A program made the translations under genes and the position numbers. A stretch of 64,000 bases of DNA, taken from the NCBI GenBank assembly GCA_016191815.1, contig JACPVI010000082.1:1-64000 (forward strand). Direction: 5' to 3'. This DNA is from Myxococcales bacterium. GTDB lineage: Bacteria > Myxococcota > Myxococcia > Myxococcales > Myxococcaceae. Below are positions 17,210-25,321 of the stretch, one piece after another. Within the stretch, counting starts at the first letter, position 1. Each line of letters begins with the position of its first letter. The notes under the pieces are model-generated. The model had not been told where the DNA came from and made no database searches. It was given only the letters and a program-made list of their open reading frames with translations.

Positions 17210-18589
17210 TTAGTTGATTCCCGGGCCGCAGGTCCCACCGCTGCACAGGCCGGAGGCGCACTGCCCGCCGCTGGTGCAGGGGCTGCCATCCGGTTGGCCG
17301 CCGGAGCCGCCCTCGCACAGGCCATTGGTGCAGCGGCCCGACTCGCATTCCCCGCCGCTGGCGCAGGGGCTCCCGCCCGGCTTTCCGCCCGTGCCGCCTT
17401 CGCAGAAGCCGTTGGTACAGAGGGCGGAAGAGCACTCGCTCCAGTCGGTGCAGGGGCTGCCCCCCGGCTTCCCGCCCGAGCCGCCCTCGCACAGCCCCGA
17501 GGTGCACTGCCCGGAGGCGCACTGGCCTCCGCTCGTGCAGGGGCGGCCGGCTCCTCCCGCCTCGGGGAAGGCGGCGCAAGCTCCGGCGATCACCTTGATC
17601 ACCTGCTCCAGCCCGTCCTCCAGCCGGCCCGCGCAGAGGTCCCAGAAGAGGCCGCGGCCCTGCGCGGCGAACAACTCGGTGACGGCCTTGAGCTTCACCG
17701 CCTCCTTCGCGTTGCCGTACACGCCGGTGCAGGCGGCCTTTCCCCCGATGCCCAGGAAGACCATCCGGCTGACGTCTCCTCCCTTGACCGCGACCAGGCG
17801 GTCGTAGACCTGCTGGGCGGTGCGATTGGGGGTGGGCTGCTCGTCCTCGTCGGTGATGGCGACCACCACCAGCACCGCGTCGTCGCGCAGGAAGCCCGCG
17901 TTGGGTCCAGTGAGCATCGGCGGCTCCAGGGAGGTCGCCGCCGCCGACGCCGGCTGCTCGTCGTCGTTGGAGCCGGTGCACTGCATGTCGCTGGAGGTGA
18001 TGTCCCCGACACAGGCGAACTCGGACACCAGGCTGGTGGAGTTGCCGTCCATCCACACCTTGCCGCTCTGGAAGCCGCAGTCGCCGCCCAGCCCGCGGGT
18101 GTGGAAGTTCGCCGGGAACGGGCAGGCGTCGAGCACGCCCACCCGAAAGTCTTGCAGACCGTCGATTCGCTTGAGGACCTGCGCGAACGCGGGGAAGACG
18201 ATCGAACGCATCGCGGACTTCTCTTGCTGCATGCTGCTCGAGTTGTCGACCGAGATGACCACGTCGAGGTGCTTGCAGCCCGAGCGGCGGACGCTCGAGT
18301 CCACGCAGACGCCGTTGGTGCAGCGCCCGGAGGTACAGTCGGCGGCCTGGACACAGCTTCCGCCGGTGGGAAGCCCGTTCGGCACCGCCGCACAGGAGCC
18401 CGATACGCACCGGGCGGAGACGCACTGGCCGGCGGCCGTGCAGGGAGCGCCGGCCGGGGCCCCGTTGCAGGCGCTCCCAGAGCAGGGGGTAGCGTCGCAG
18501 TTGGGCCCAAAGCAAGCCTCCCCGAGTCCGCCTCCACAAGAGCAGCCGCTGGCCAGGGTCGCGGCGAGAGCGATGCAAGCGATTCGCAT
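17210..18589 (-). CDS. Cys-rich lipoprotein with von Willebrand factor A domain
   Basis: The 459-residue protein begins with a lipoprotein signal (lipobox LASGC, Cys16). Residues 25-100 contain two Cys-rich units, about 105-330 is a vWA-type domain with an intact metal site start DNSSS (Asp115, Ser117, Ser119), and the C-terminus has four units of a 29-residue Cys-rich repeat. It is probably an envelope protein facing outward. A GGAG eight bases before ATG 18589 supports the start. It lies downstream of, and in the same orientation as, the kinase/activator operon, 194 bases away. Confidence 0.8.
   Translation of the reverse strand: MRIACIALAATLASGCSCGGGLGEACFGPNCDATPCSGSACNGAPAGAPCTAAGQCVSARCVSGSCAAVPNGLPTGGSCVQAADCTSGRCTNGVCVDSSVRRSGCKHLDVVISVDNSSSMQQEKSAMRSIVFPAFAQVLKRIDGLQDFRVGVLDACPFPANFHTRGLGGDCGFQSGKVWMDGNSTSLVSEFACVGDITSSDMQCTGSNDDEQPASAAATSLEPPMLTGPNAGFLRDDAVLVVVAITDEDEQPTPNRTAQQVYDRLVAVKGGDVSRMVFLGIGGKAACTGVYGNAKEAVKLKAVTELFAAQGRGLFWDLCAGRLEDGLEQVIKVIAGACAAFPEAGGAGRPCTSGGQCASGQCTSGLCEGGSGGKPGGSPCTDWSECSSALCTNGFCEGGTGGKPGGSPCASGGECESGRCTNGLCEGGSGGQPDGSPCTSGGQCASGLCSGGTCGPGIN
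17213..17548 (-). repeat. Four coding repeats of 87 bp (29 residues), Cys/Gly-rich
   Basis: Within the vWA lipoprotein, three full units and one 25-residue unit follow the pattern GxPCxxxxxCxxxxCxxGxCEGGxGGxPx. They encode four Cys each and Gly-rich spacers. Unit variation is at codon level, so the repeat is old or under selection. Confidence 0.85.
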
Positions 18590-18783
18590 GGTCTTCTCCG
18601 GAATCGCTTGCGGCCTGTCGCAAACGCAATGCCGGTTGCCAGGCCAGTGATTCAGCGGCGATCCCCCGCCTGGCCAACGCCGTTCCCACGCGGGCGCGCG
18701 CTCCAGCTGTCACAATCACGGAACAGGTGGGTGCAGGGGTCACCCGGTCGCCGTGTGACTGCTCCGCCCCGTGGGGCCTGGCG
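18590..18783. other. 194-bp intergenic region with a short inverted repeat
   Basis: TTGCG at 18608-18612 and CGCAA at 18619-18623 form a five-base inverted repeat about 20 bases before the vWA lipoprotein start. No -35/-10 pair or convincing sigma54 site was found. The rest is featureless GC-rich sequence. Confidence 0.3.
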
Positions 18784-20058
18784 TCACATGAGCCCGTGCC
18801 GCTGCAGCAGCCGGTAGAACTGGGTGCGCGAGAGCTTCGCCGCGCGGGCGGCCGCCGAAACGTTGTCCTTGTGCTTGGCGAGCAGCCCGGCCAGGTAGTC
18901 GCGCTCGAAGCGATGGAGCACCTCTGCCCGCGCCTCCTTGAACGCCGGCTCCGCCCGGCTGGAGGCGGCTGTCTCGGAGGGGCTTCCGAGCGCCAAGGCC
19001 CGCTCCACCGCATTTCGCAGCTCCCTCACGTTGCCGTGCCAGGGGTCGGCCTGGAGCATCGCCAGCGTGGTGGCCGAAAGAGAGAACTCCGCCCCGTGCG
19101 CCTGGCGGGCGAAGTGCGCCGCCAGCGGAGCGATGTCCTCCGGCCGCTCCCTCAAGGGAGGCGCTCTCACCGTCGCCACCGCGAGGCGGTAGTACAGGTC
19201 CAGCCGGAAGCGGCCCGCCTTTGCCTCCGCCGCCAGGTCGCGGTGGGTGGCGGCGATGAAGCGGGCGCTGGCGCGGCGGACGGCGTTGTCGCCCACCCGC
19301 TTGAACTCCCGCGACTCGAGCGCCCGCAAGAGCTTGGGCTGCAGCTCGAGGGGCAGCTCGCCGACCTCGTCGAGGAAGAGGGTCCCGCCGCTCGCCGACT
19401 CGAGCGCGCCCGGCCTCGCCCGCTCCGCCCCGCTGAAGGCGCCCTTGGCGTGCCCGAAAAGCTCGCTCTCGATGAGGTTCGGATTCACCGAGGCGCAGTC
19501 GAACACCAGGAAGGGACCCGCGGCGCCGGGCGAGAGCGCGTGCAGCGCGCGGGCGATCGCCTCCTTGCCGGTCCCCGTCTCTCCCTGGACGAGCACCGTG
19601 GTGCTCTGTGGCCCAAGCCGTTCGAGCTGTGCGAACAGCTGCCGCATTGGCACCGACCCTCCGATCAGCCCTCCCAGCTCGTCGCGCTCGCTCGGCTCCA
19701 GGCCGGAGGTGGCGGGAGAAAAGCGCAAGGTGGTCCTCCCCACCTTCACCGTGCCGCCGATGGGAATGCGCGCTTCGGCGATCTTCGCCCCGAGGAACAA
19801 GGTTCCGTTCCGGCTGCCGGCGTCGCGCACCCGCACCGCGCCGCGCAACAGCTCGGCGGTGAGGTGCACTCGAGAGACCGATCGGTCCGGGAGCACCAGA
19901 TCGCAGCTCGGATCGCTTCCGATCCGAATGGTGCCGGCCTCGAGCCGGGCGGCGGCCCCTTTGCCGGGACCGTCGATGGCGGTCACCCGCACCGGTGCGA
20001 GTCTGTCCCCGGTGTTGCCGGAGAGCTGCTCGGTGCCGCTCGAACGCGTGCCCGTCAT
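18784..20058 (-). CDS. Sigma54-dependent transcriptional activator with N-terminal FHA domain
   Basis: Starting at ATG 20058, which overlaps the kinase stop (ATGA), the protein is 424 residues. An FHA domain at about 22-115 has RIGSD, SRVH and SRNGT, the phosphothreonine-binding set. The AAA+ domain at 130-360 has Walker A GETGTGKE (159-166), Walker B GTLFLDEVGE (225-234) and, in place of the sigma54-contacting GAFTGA loop, GAFSGA (206-211). A Fis-type helix-turn-helix is at 385-424. It is expected to read phosphorylation, most likely by the kinase encoded just upstream, and to open sigma54 promoters. Confidence 0.93.
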   Translation of the reverse strand: MTGTRSSGTEQLSGNTGDRLAPVRVTAIDGPGKGAAARLEAGTIRIGSDPSCDLVLPDRSVSRVHLTAELLRGAVRVRDAGSRNGTLFLGAKIAEARIPIGGTVKVGRTTLRFSPATSGLEPSERDELGGLIGGSVPMRQLFAQLERLGPQSTTVLVQGETGTGKEAIARALHALSPGAAGPFLVFDCASVNPNLIESELFGHAKGAFSGAERARPGALESASGGTLFLDEVGELPLELQPKLLRALESREFKRVGDNAVRRASARFIAATHRDLAAEAKAGRFRLDLYYRLAVATVRAPPLRERPEDIAPLAAHFARQAHGAEFSLSATTLAMLQADPWHGNVRELRNAVERALALGSPSETAASSRAEPAFKEARAEVLHRFERDYLAGLLAKHKDNVSAAARAAKLSRTQFYRLLQRHGLM

Positions 20059-21677
20059 CGAAGGTCGACCTTGAGGAAGGCGGTCTTGCCTTGCTGCACC
20101 TTCACTCGCCGCGTCGCCCGCTTGCCCGTCTCCGGGTTCACCAGCAGGACGTTGTGGGTGCCAACCGGCGCAGGGTAGCTGTCGATGGGAGTTTCGCCAA
20201 TGGCCCTGCCGCCCAGCCACACGTTGGCCCAGGGGACGGCGTCGACGGTGAGGAAGCCCTCGCCGCGGTCCGCAGCAGCAGCGCGCGTGTGGAGGCGGGC
20301 GGAACTGCCCTGGACCGAGGTGCCCGACGAGGGCGCGGCGGCCCTCGGCCGCGCCGACCTGCTTTCCGATGACCCGGCTGCCACGGAGGGCGGCGTCCTC
20401 GGCCCGGACGCCGGCTCATCTGGCCAAGGCGCACTTTCCGACCGCGTGGAGCCTTCCGACCGAGAGACGCCTCCCGGCCGAGTGGTACCTGCCCCCGGAG
20501 CTGTGCTTCGCGGCGGAAGTCCGCTTCCCGCCGCAGCGCTGGTCCCCGGCTCCGCGTCCGGCCAGGCGATGATGGCCGCCGCCGCCGCGATTCCCAGGGA
20601 GGCCGCCACCGCCACAAGCCAGCGGGCCCGTGTTCGCAAAGGAGAGGAAGGCACCGCCTGGATGATGGTCGCGGCGTCCACCGGTCCGGTCAGCCCCGAC
20701 CGCTCGCCGGTCAGCTCGAGGGTGAGCAGCGAGGTGCTGAGCTCCGCCTTCGCGTCGAGCTGGTCCACGTCGCGGCCGCAGAGGGCCCGCACCATCGCTC
20801 CCAGCCGAGCGCGGGCGCCCTCCGACGGCCTGGGAAGCGCCTCCTCCAGCTCCCGGGCGGTGCTGAAGCGCGCTTCCGGATCTTTCGCAGTGGCCCGGGC
20901 AATCGCCTCGGCGAGTGGCTTGCTCAGCCCGGGGCGCACCATGGCCAGGTCGGGGAGCGGCTCCTCTTGGATGGCCCGGTAAGTCTCCGCCTTGCTCCCC
21001 CGTTGGAGCGGCGGCACGAGAGTGGCGAAGTGGAACAGCGTCACTCCCGCCGCGTAGACGTCGGTCCGCCGGTCCACTTTGCGAAGTTGGATCTGCTCCG
21101 GCGCCAGGTAGCCCAAAGTCCCCTTCACGAAGCCCGAGGGCGTCCGGCTGCTCGACTCGCGGCCCTTGGCGATCCCGAAATCGATCAGCTTCACCTCGCC
21201 GTCCACCGAGAGCAGCACGTTTCGCGGGGTGACGTCCCGGTGGACCAGCTCGAGCGGCCCGTTGGGCCCGCGCTGCTCGTGCGCGTGGTGCAGGCCGGCG
21301 CAGAGCGCCCTCCCCACGTGGAGGATCACCTCCTCTGACGGCCGCGAGTCCGCCGCCACCATCGCCTTCATCAACGCCGTCATCGACACTCCGCGCACCA
21401 GCTCCATCGCGAGGAAGTAGCGGCCCGACTCCAGCCCGAGGTCGAGGATCTGCACCACGTTCGGGTGGTTCATGCGGGCGACGTGCTTCGCCTCCTGGAG
21501 GAAGCCCGCAACCGCGTCCTCGTCGTCGTTCAGGTGGGGCAAGAGCAGCTTGAGCACCAGCGGCTTCGCCGCGCTCGCCCCCGGCCGCGCCGCCACGTAC
21601 ACCTCCCCCATCCCTCCCACTGCGAGCCGGTGCCCGAGCAGGTACTTCCCCAGGCGCTCGCTGTGGGGCGCGCTCAT
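20055..21677 (-). CDS. Membrane Ser/Thr protein kinase with periplasmic PEGA domain
   Basis: The start at ATG 21677 follows AAGGGCC and the stop of the lipoprotein gene by seven bases. Of 540 residues, 11-285 form a Hanks-type kinase: GGMGEVY, Lys43, HRDVTPRN (146-153), DFG (166-168), APE (192-194). HRDVTPRN replaces the usual HRDLKPEN, as is common in myxobacterial kinases. A membrane helix is at about 352-372, then a Ser/Arg/Pro-rich linker and a PEGA domain (about 475-540, with WLGGRAIGETP). It probably senses an envelope signal through PEGA and the neighbouring lipoprotein and phosphorylates the FHA activator. Confidence 0.93.
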   Translation of the reverse strand: MSAPHSERLGKYLLGHRLAVGGMGEVYVAARPGASAAKPLVLKLLLPHLNDDEDAVAGFLQEAKHVARMNHPNVVQILDLGLESGRYFLAMELVRGVSMTALMKAMVAADSRPSEEVILHVGRALCAGLHHAHEQRGPNGPLELVHRDVTPRNVLLSVDGEVKLIDFGIAKGRESSSRTPSGFVKGTLGYLAPEQIQLRKVDRRTDVYAAGVTLFHFATLVPPLQRGSKAETYRAIQEEPLPDLAMVRPGLSKPLAEAIARATAKDPEARFSTARELEEALPRPSEGARARLGAMVRALCGRDVDQLDAKAELSTSLLTLELTGERSGLTGPVDAATIIQAVPSSPLRTRARWLVAVAASLGIAAAAAIIAWPDAEPGTSAAAGSGLPPRSTAPGAGTTRPGGVSRSEGSTRSESAPWPDEPASGPRTPPSVAAGSSESRSARPRAAAPSSGTSVQGSSARLHTRAAAADRGEGFLTVDAVPWANVWLGGRAIGETPIDSYPAPVGTHNVLLVNPETGKRATRRVKVQQGKTAFLKVDLR

Positions 21678-21684
21678 CGGCCCT

Positions 21685-22341
21685 TCAATAGTGGCACCAC
21701 CCCGGGTTGGTGAGCCCCTCCACCTCGGTGCACTTCGAGGGGGAAGGGCATTCGGCGGCGGCGTTCGTCCCATTGCAGGAGCAGCGTGACGACACGCAGT
21801 CCTGGTCGCTGCCGAGACCGCCTCCGGGCCCGGCGCAGTCCGCGTCGCTGTTGCAGCCGCACCGGCCCGAGTAGAGGGAGCCCTTGGAGACGGGACTACA
21901 AAAAAAGCCGGCCTTGCAGCGGACGCCGCAGGCGCCGCAGTTGGCATCGTCGGAGCCCAGGTCTTTGCAGAAATCCTGGCTGGCGCCGATCCCGCAGCAG
22001 AACGCGGCCGGGTTGTCGTCGCGGCAGCGCCTGTGCAGGCAGCTCGGCTGCTGGCAGTCGATGAGCCCGTCGCAGTCGTTGTCCACCGCGTCGCCGCACA
22101 GCTCGACCCCCGCGTCGCATTCGCTCGCGGGTGGACAGGGCTCAGCGCCGCCGTCGCAGGCTCCCGCGTCCCCTGACTCTGACGGCAGGGCGCACTCGCC
22201 GTCGATGCACGAAAAGCCGTCCGCGCAGTCCAGGTCGGCCGAGCAATCGAACCGCATCTGTTCCACCCCGACGCCGGCGCAGGTGCAGCCGACTCCGAAG
22301 AGCGCCAGCGTCGCCGGCCACGCCGCGGGAAAGAGCCTCAC
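21685..22341 (-). CDS. MopE-like, Cys-rich lipoprotein
   Basis: The GTG start overlaps the preceding stop (GTGA). The 218-residue product has a lipobox (ALFGVGC, Cys19) and about 28 cysteines. It carries an EGF-like opening (CSADLDCADGFSCIDGEC), the MopE-type motif CGDAVDNDCDGLID, and a C-terminal CKDLGSDDANCGACGVRC block ending in CHY. These modules are extracellular and often metal-binding or proteolytically matured in myxobacteria. Its place between a TPR protein and a PEGA kinase suggests an envelope sensor component. A partial inverted copy lies at 23631-23918. Confidence 0.85.
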   Translation of the reverse strand: MRLFPAAWPATLALFGVGCTCAGVGVEQMRFDCSADLDCADGFSCIDGECALPSESGDAGACDGGAEPCPPASECDAGVELCGDAVDNDCDGLIDCQQPSCLHRRCRDDNPAAFCCGIGASQDFCKDLGSDDANCGACGVRCKAGFFCSPVSKGSLYSGRCGCNSDADCAGPGGGLGSDQDCVSSRCSCNGTNAAAECPSPSKCTEVEGLTNPGWCHY

Positions 22342-23375
22342 TTGGAGACGGCTCCTGTTTCGCCGGAGGGTGGAGCGCCGGCCATCCAGAGCAGCACCGA
22401 GCCCGCGATGGCCAGCCCTGCCGCGCCGATGAAGAGCCCGTTCGCCATTGCGGCGTCCGACTTCATCTGCCGTTCCAGCTCGAACGCCCTCCGCTGGGTG
22501 AGCCCCGACACCCGGCCGCTGGGGCCGACCGGCGCGCCCAGAATCTGCGAGCGTGCCTGGCTCGAGCGAATGCCGAGAATCAGGCCGGCCGACCCTGACG
22601 CCAGCGCCCCGCCGAGAAGGCCCAGGGCCACCGGCCGGTAGGGCTGCGCCTCCGGAAGCCCTTGTCGGACTACCACCACCTCGGGCGCAGGCTCTGGGGG
22701 CAAGGCCGCCAAAGGTTCGAGCTTCGGCTGCTCGCGCGGCTCCTCCGCGTCGAGTGGAGGAGCCTCGACCGAGTAGCTGAAAGGAGCGGAAGGGTGGCCG
22801 AGCTGGCAGACCGCGCGGCCTTCGGCATCCCGCGCCTCGACATACCAGCGAACCGGCTCGGAGGACGGTGCGCCGCTGATCGCCGCGCGCGCCCCTCCCG
22901 GCTCGAATTTCATCGGCCCGCCCGAGTAGCCCGAGGGGCCCAAGGCCTGCATCAACACCACCTCTCGGACGATCGACCAAGGGTCCACCAAGCGGACCTC
23001 GACCACCGGCTCCTCCGCCGGGACTCGCTCGAGCTGGGCGAAGCCGGGCGGATAGAGGCGCTCCTTGGCGCGCTGGAAGACCTTGCGGACCTTGGGTGCG
23101 GCGTCCCGGGGTCCGGGCGCGTGCGGGTCCGCTTCCAGCAGCTGGGCGTATGCGGCCTCCGCCTCTTCGAGCCGGCTCTGCGCTGCGAGCGCGCGCGCGA
23201 GCAGATCGTAAGCCTCCCGCCGGACGTCCTGGGGCGGCGCCTTTCGGACCAAGGACCGAAGCTGCGCCTCCGCCAGCCTGAATAGCATGGAGTCGTAGAG
23301 CCGCCGGGCCTCCTCGAGGTCTCCGTTTGCTCCCATCGCCAGCGCGAGCATCGACCCCAGGAGGACCCGCGACAT
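22338..23375 (-). CDS. Exported TPR protein with two C-terminal membrane helices
   Basis: From ATG 23375 the protein is 345 residues. A signal peptide (MSRVLLGSMLALAMGANG) is followed by TPR-like helices at about 20-95, a beta region around 125-205 with a domain resembling those in PEGA/TPR sensor proteins, a Pro-rich linker, and two hydrophobic helices near 265-285 and 315-336. It is the first gene of an overlapping four-gene operon (TPR protein, lipoprotein, kinase, activator). A TATCAT hexamer ends seven bases before the ATG. Confidence 0.8.
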   Translation of the reverse strand: MSRVLLGSMLALAMGANGDLEEARRLYDSMLFRLAEAQLRSLVRKAPPQDVRREAYDLLARALAAQSRLEEAEAAYAQLLEADPHAPGPRDAAPKVRKVFQRAKERLYPPGFAQLERVPAEEPVVEVRLVDPWSIVREVVLMQALGPSGYSGGPMKFEPGGARAAISGAPSSEPVRWYVEARDAEGRAVCQLGHPSAPFSYSVEAPPLDAEEPREQPKLEPLAALPPEPAPEVVVVRQGLPEAQPYRPVALGLLGGALASGSAGLILGIRSSQARSQILGAPVGPSGRVSGLTQRRAFELERQMKSDAAMANGLFIGAAGLAIAGSVLLWMAGAPPSGETGAVSK

Positions 23376-23382
23376 GCGGCGG

Positions 23383-23388
23383 ATGATA
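23383..23388 (-). promoter_or_regulatory. -10 hexamer TATCAT for the TPR-lipoprotein-kinase-activator operon
   Basis: TATCAT on the minus strand matches five of six bases of the -10 consensus and ends seven bases before ATG 23375, so the mRNA is probably leaderless. No -35 was recognised, and no sigma54-type element was found upstream, so autoactivation by the operon's own activator is not supported. Confidence 0.45.
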
Positions 23389-23472
23389 GCCCGGAGGCCG
23401 GCACGGCCGGCTAGCTGTACTGTGCGAGATCCCTCCCGTCGCAGGCCGGTCCGATCCGCTGCGCATCGCGTC

Positions 23473-23507
23473 GGGGGGCTTGCCCCCCAACCGGAGCCTT
23501 GGGGGGC
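23473..23507. other. Overlapping G/C-tract hairpins
   Basis: GGGGGG (23473-23478) can pair with CCCCCC (23483-23488). The same C tract, as GCCCCCCAA (23482-23490), can instead pair with TTGGGGGGC (23499-23507). The two stems exclude each other. Similar palindromes occur as dispersed intergenic repeats in GC-rich bacteria. The element lies between the operon start and the lipoprotein-gene remnant. Confidence 0.55.
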
Positions 23508-23630
23508 GGCTCGTCGGTCACAGGCCCACCAGCCTGCTCCCTCCTCGCGCCTAGGCTGCTTGCGCCTCCAACCTGGGCTGCGAATGTCTTCCGGAGATGC
23601 GCCCCCTGCTCGGTCCGGGATCTCGCACCG

Positions 23631-23918
23631 TGCAAGGACCTGAGCAGCGACAATGCGAACTGCGGAGGCTGCGGCATCGCGTGCGCGGGAGCCAGGCCGT
23701 GCATGCCGGTGAGCTTCGGGACGATTCGCTCGGGCCAGTGCGCCTGCTCGAGCCTTTCCACCTGCCCGCCGAACGGAACCGGCGGGCTCCAGAGCGACCA
23801 GGATTGCCTGGGCAACGTCTGTACTTGCGATGGCACGAACGCCGCGCGCGAGTGTCCTCCGGGGGCGCGCTGCACCGAGGTGGAAGGCTTCACCTCGCCG
23901 GGCTTCTGCCACTACTGA
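23631..23918 (+). pseudogene. Inverted partial copy of the Cys-rich lipoprotein gene
   Basis: The frame encodes [33 protein letters not shown] and [15 protein letters not shown], closely matching the C-terminal half of the lipoprotein at 21685-22341, but on the other strand. DNA similarity continues past the stop through TGAAGGGCCGA, which in the intact operon is the ribosome-binding region of the kinase gene. Upstream of 23631 the match breaks; no signal peptide is in frame. The piece is best read as the remains of a duplicated operon segment. A short secreted peptide is possible but unlikely. Confidence 0.75.
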
Positions 23919-23980
23919 AGGGCCGAGCTCGGTCGCCAGCTCGGGGCGGATCGCGCTTCGCGGACTGGCTCCCGCTGCGC

Positions 23981-23986
23981 TATGCA
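23981..23986 (+). promoter_or_regulatory. -10-like hexamer TATGCA before yjbQ
   Basis: TATGCA ends six bases before ATG 23993 and no Shine-Dalgarno is present, consistent with a leaderless mRNA. Confidence 0.3.
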
Positions 23987-23992
23987 GGCGCA

Positions 23993-24406
23993 ATGAAGAC
24001 CGCCACCGAGTACCTGTGGTTCGAGACCAAGAAGCGGCGGGAGCTCGTCCGGATCACCGAAGAGGTCGCCAAGGTGGTGAGGAAGAGCGGGATCGACGAG
24101 GGCATGGTGCTCGTCTCTGCGATGCACATCACCGCCGGCATCTTCGTGAACGACAACGAGCCTGGCCTGTGGGAGGACATCTGGCGCTGGCTGGAGAAGC
24201 TGGCTCCGTTCGATCCCGGCTACCTCCACCACCGGACCGGCGAGGACAACGGCGACGCCCACCTCAAGTCGCTCCTCGTCCACCACGAGGTGATGGTCCC
24301 GGTCACGCGCGGCGAGCTCGATCTCGGCCCCTGGCAGCAGATCTTCTACGCCGAGTTCGACGGCCAGCGCCGCAAGCGCGTGATCATCAAGGCGATGGGG
24401 GAGTAG
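23993..24406 (+). CDS. yjbQ: YjbQ/UPF0047 family protein
   Basis: The 137-residue protein matches the compact YjbQ family: [40 protein letters not shown] and [21 protein letters not shown]. The conserved His/Glu cluster binds metal in known structures; family members show weak thiamine-phosphate synthase activity and their main role is unsettled. Its last 20 bases overlap the 3' end of the convergent pseudouridine synthase gene. Confidence 0.88.
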   Translation: MKTATEYLWFETKKRRELVRITEEVAKVVRKSGIDEGMVLVSAMHITAGIFVNDNEPGLWEDIWRWLEKLAPFDPGYLHHRTGEDNGDAHLKSLLVHHEVMVPVTRGELDLGPWQQIFYAEFDGQRRKRVIIKAMGE

Positions 24407-25319
24407 CGGCGGCGAGGCCGAGCCGCTCCAGCTCGGAGCGGAGCTGCTGGGGCAGCGGGCTCTCCACCCGCACCGTTTGGCCGGTGACGGGGTGGGCCAG
24501 CTCCAGCGCGCGGGCGTGCAGGAAGACTCGGCCCAGCTCTGGCGCCGGCCTGCCGCCGTACAGCTCGTCGCCGACGATGGGCGCCCCGATCGCGGAGAGG
24601 TGCGCCCGCACCTGGTGCATCACCCCGGTCACGATCCGCACCTCCACCAGCGCGTGCTCGCCCTTGCGCGAGAGCACCTTGAAGCTGGAGAGCGCCTCGC
24701 GGGTCCCCGCCCCTCCCGCGGGGGCCGGCTCCACGCGGTCTGACCGCGCGTGCCTCAAGGGAAGGTCGATCTCTCCCTCGCCCGCGATCGGCCCGGTGCA
24801 CAGTGCCCAGTAGCGCTTGTCCACCTTCCGCGCCGAGAACGCCGCGCGCACCGCCTGCCACGCCTCGCGTCTCCGCGCTGCCAAGAGCACCCCGGAGGTC
24901 TCCGAGTCGAGCCGGTGGCAGAGGCCTCCTTCCCGCGGGTCCTCCGAGGCCAAGGCGCACTCGGGGTAGCGGGCCGAGAGCGCGTTCGCCACTGTCCCCA
25001 GCTCTCCCGGGCGCAGAGGGTGCGAGGGCGCGCCGGCCGGCTTGTCCACGAACACCAGCCAGTCGTCGGACCAGAGGACTCGCAGCTCGGCGGCCGGCTC
25101 GGGCACAGGAGCGAGCGGCGCCTCCTCGATCGGCACCGACACCCGCTGCCCGGCCGCCACCCGGTCTCCCTTTCTCGCCCGCCGGCCGTCGATGCGCACC
25201 TTGCCGGATTCGAACAGCTCCTTGAGCCGGGCGCGCGAAAGCCCCAGCGCGTGGCCCACGAAGAGGTCCGCCCGCTGGCCCGCCCCCGACGCGTCCACCA
25301 GAAGCTCTCGCTCGCTCAC
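24387..25319 (-). CDS. RluA/RluD-family pseudouridine synthase with S4 domain
   Basis: The start is GTG 25319, two bases after the kinase stop. The 310-residue protein has an S4 RNA-binding domain at about 12-65 and the catalytic domain with HRLDSETSG, whose Asp138 is the catalytic residue, plus [20 protein letters not shown]. It isomerises specific uridines in rRNA or tRNA to pseudouridine. The exact target cannot be read from sequence. Being directly behind a kinase gene in one transcript is unusual. Confidence 0.9.
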   Translation of the reverse strand: MSERELLVDASGAGQRADLFVGHALGLSRARLKELFESGKVRIDGRRARKGDRVAAGQRVSVPIEEAPLAPVPEPAAELRVLWSDDWLVFVDKPAGAPSHPLRPGELGTVANALSARYPECALASEDPREGGLCHRLDSETSGVLLAARRREAWQAVRAAFSARKVDKRYWALCTGPIAGEGEIDLPLRHARSDRVEPAPAGGAGTREALSSFKVLSRKGEHALVEVRIVTGVMHQVRAHLSAIGAPIVGDELYGGRPAPELGRVFLHARALELAHPVTGQTVRVESPLPQQLRSELERLGLAAATPPSP

Positions 25320-25321
25320 GC

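Noticed and set aside
18616-18650. Sigma54-like site before the vWA lipoprotein gene
   Set aside because: TGGCA and TTGC are present on the minus strand but the spacing is one base too long, which normally abolishes sigma54 binding.
23411-23893. Minus-strand ORF antisense to the lipoprotein remnant
   Set aside because: No domain, composition of a shadow frame, and no plausible start signals.
24387-24406. 20-base overlap of yjbQ and the pseudouridine synthase as a frameshift
   Set aside because: Both proteins end at family-typical lengths; short convergent overlaps are normal here.
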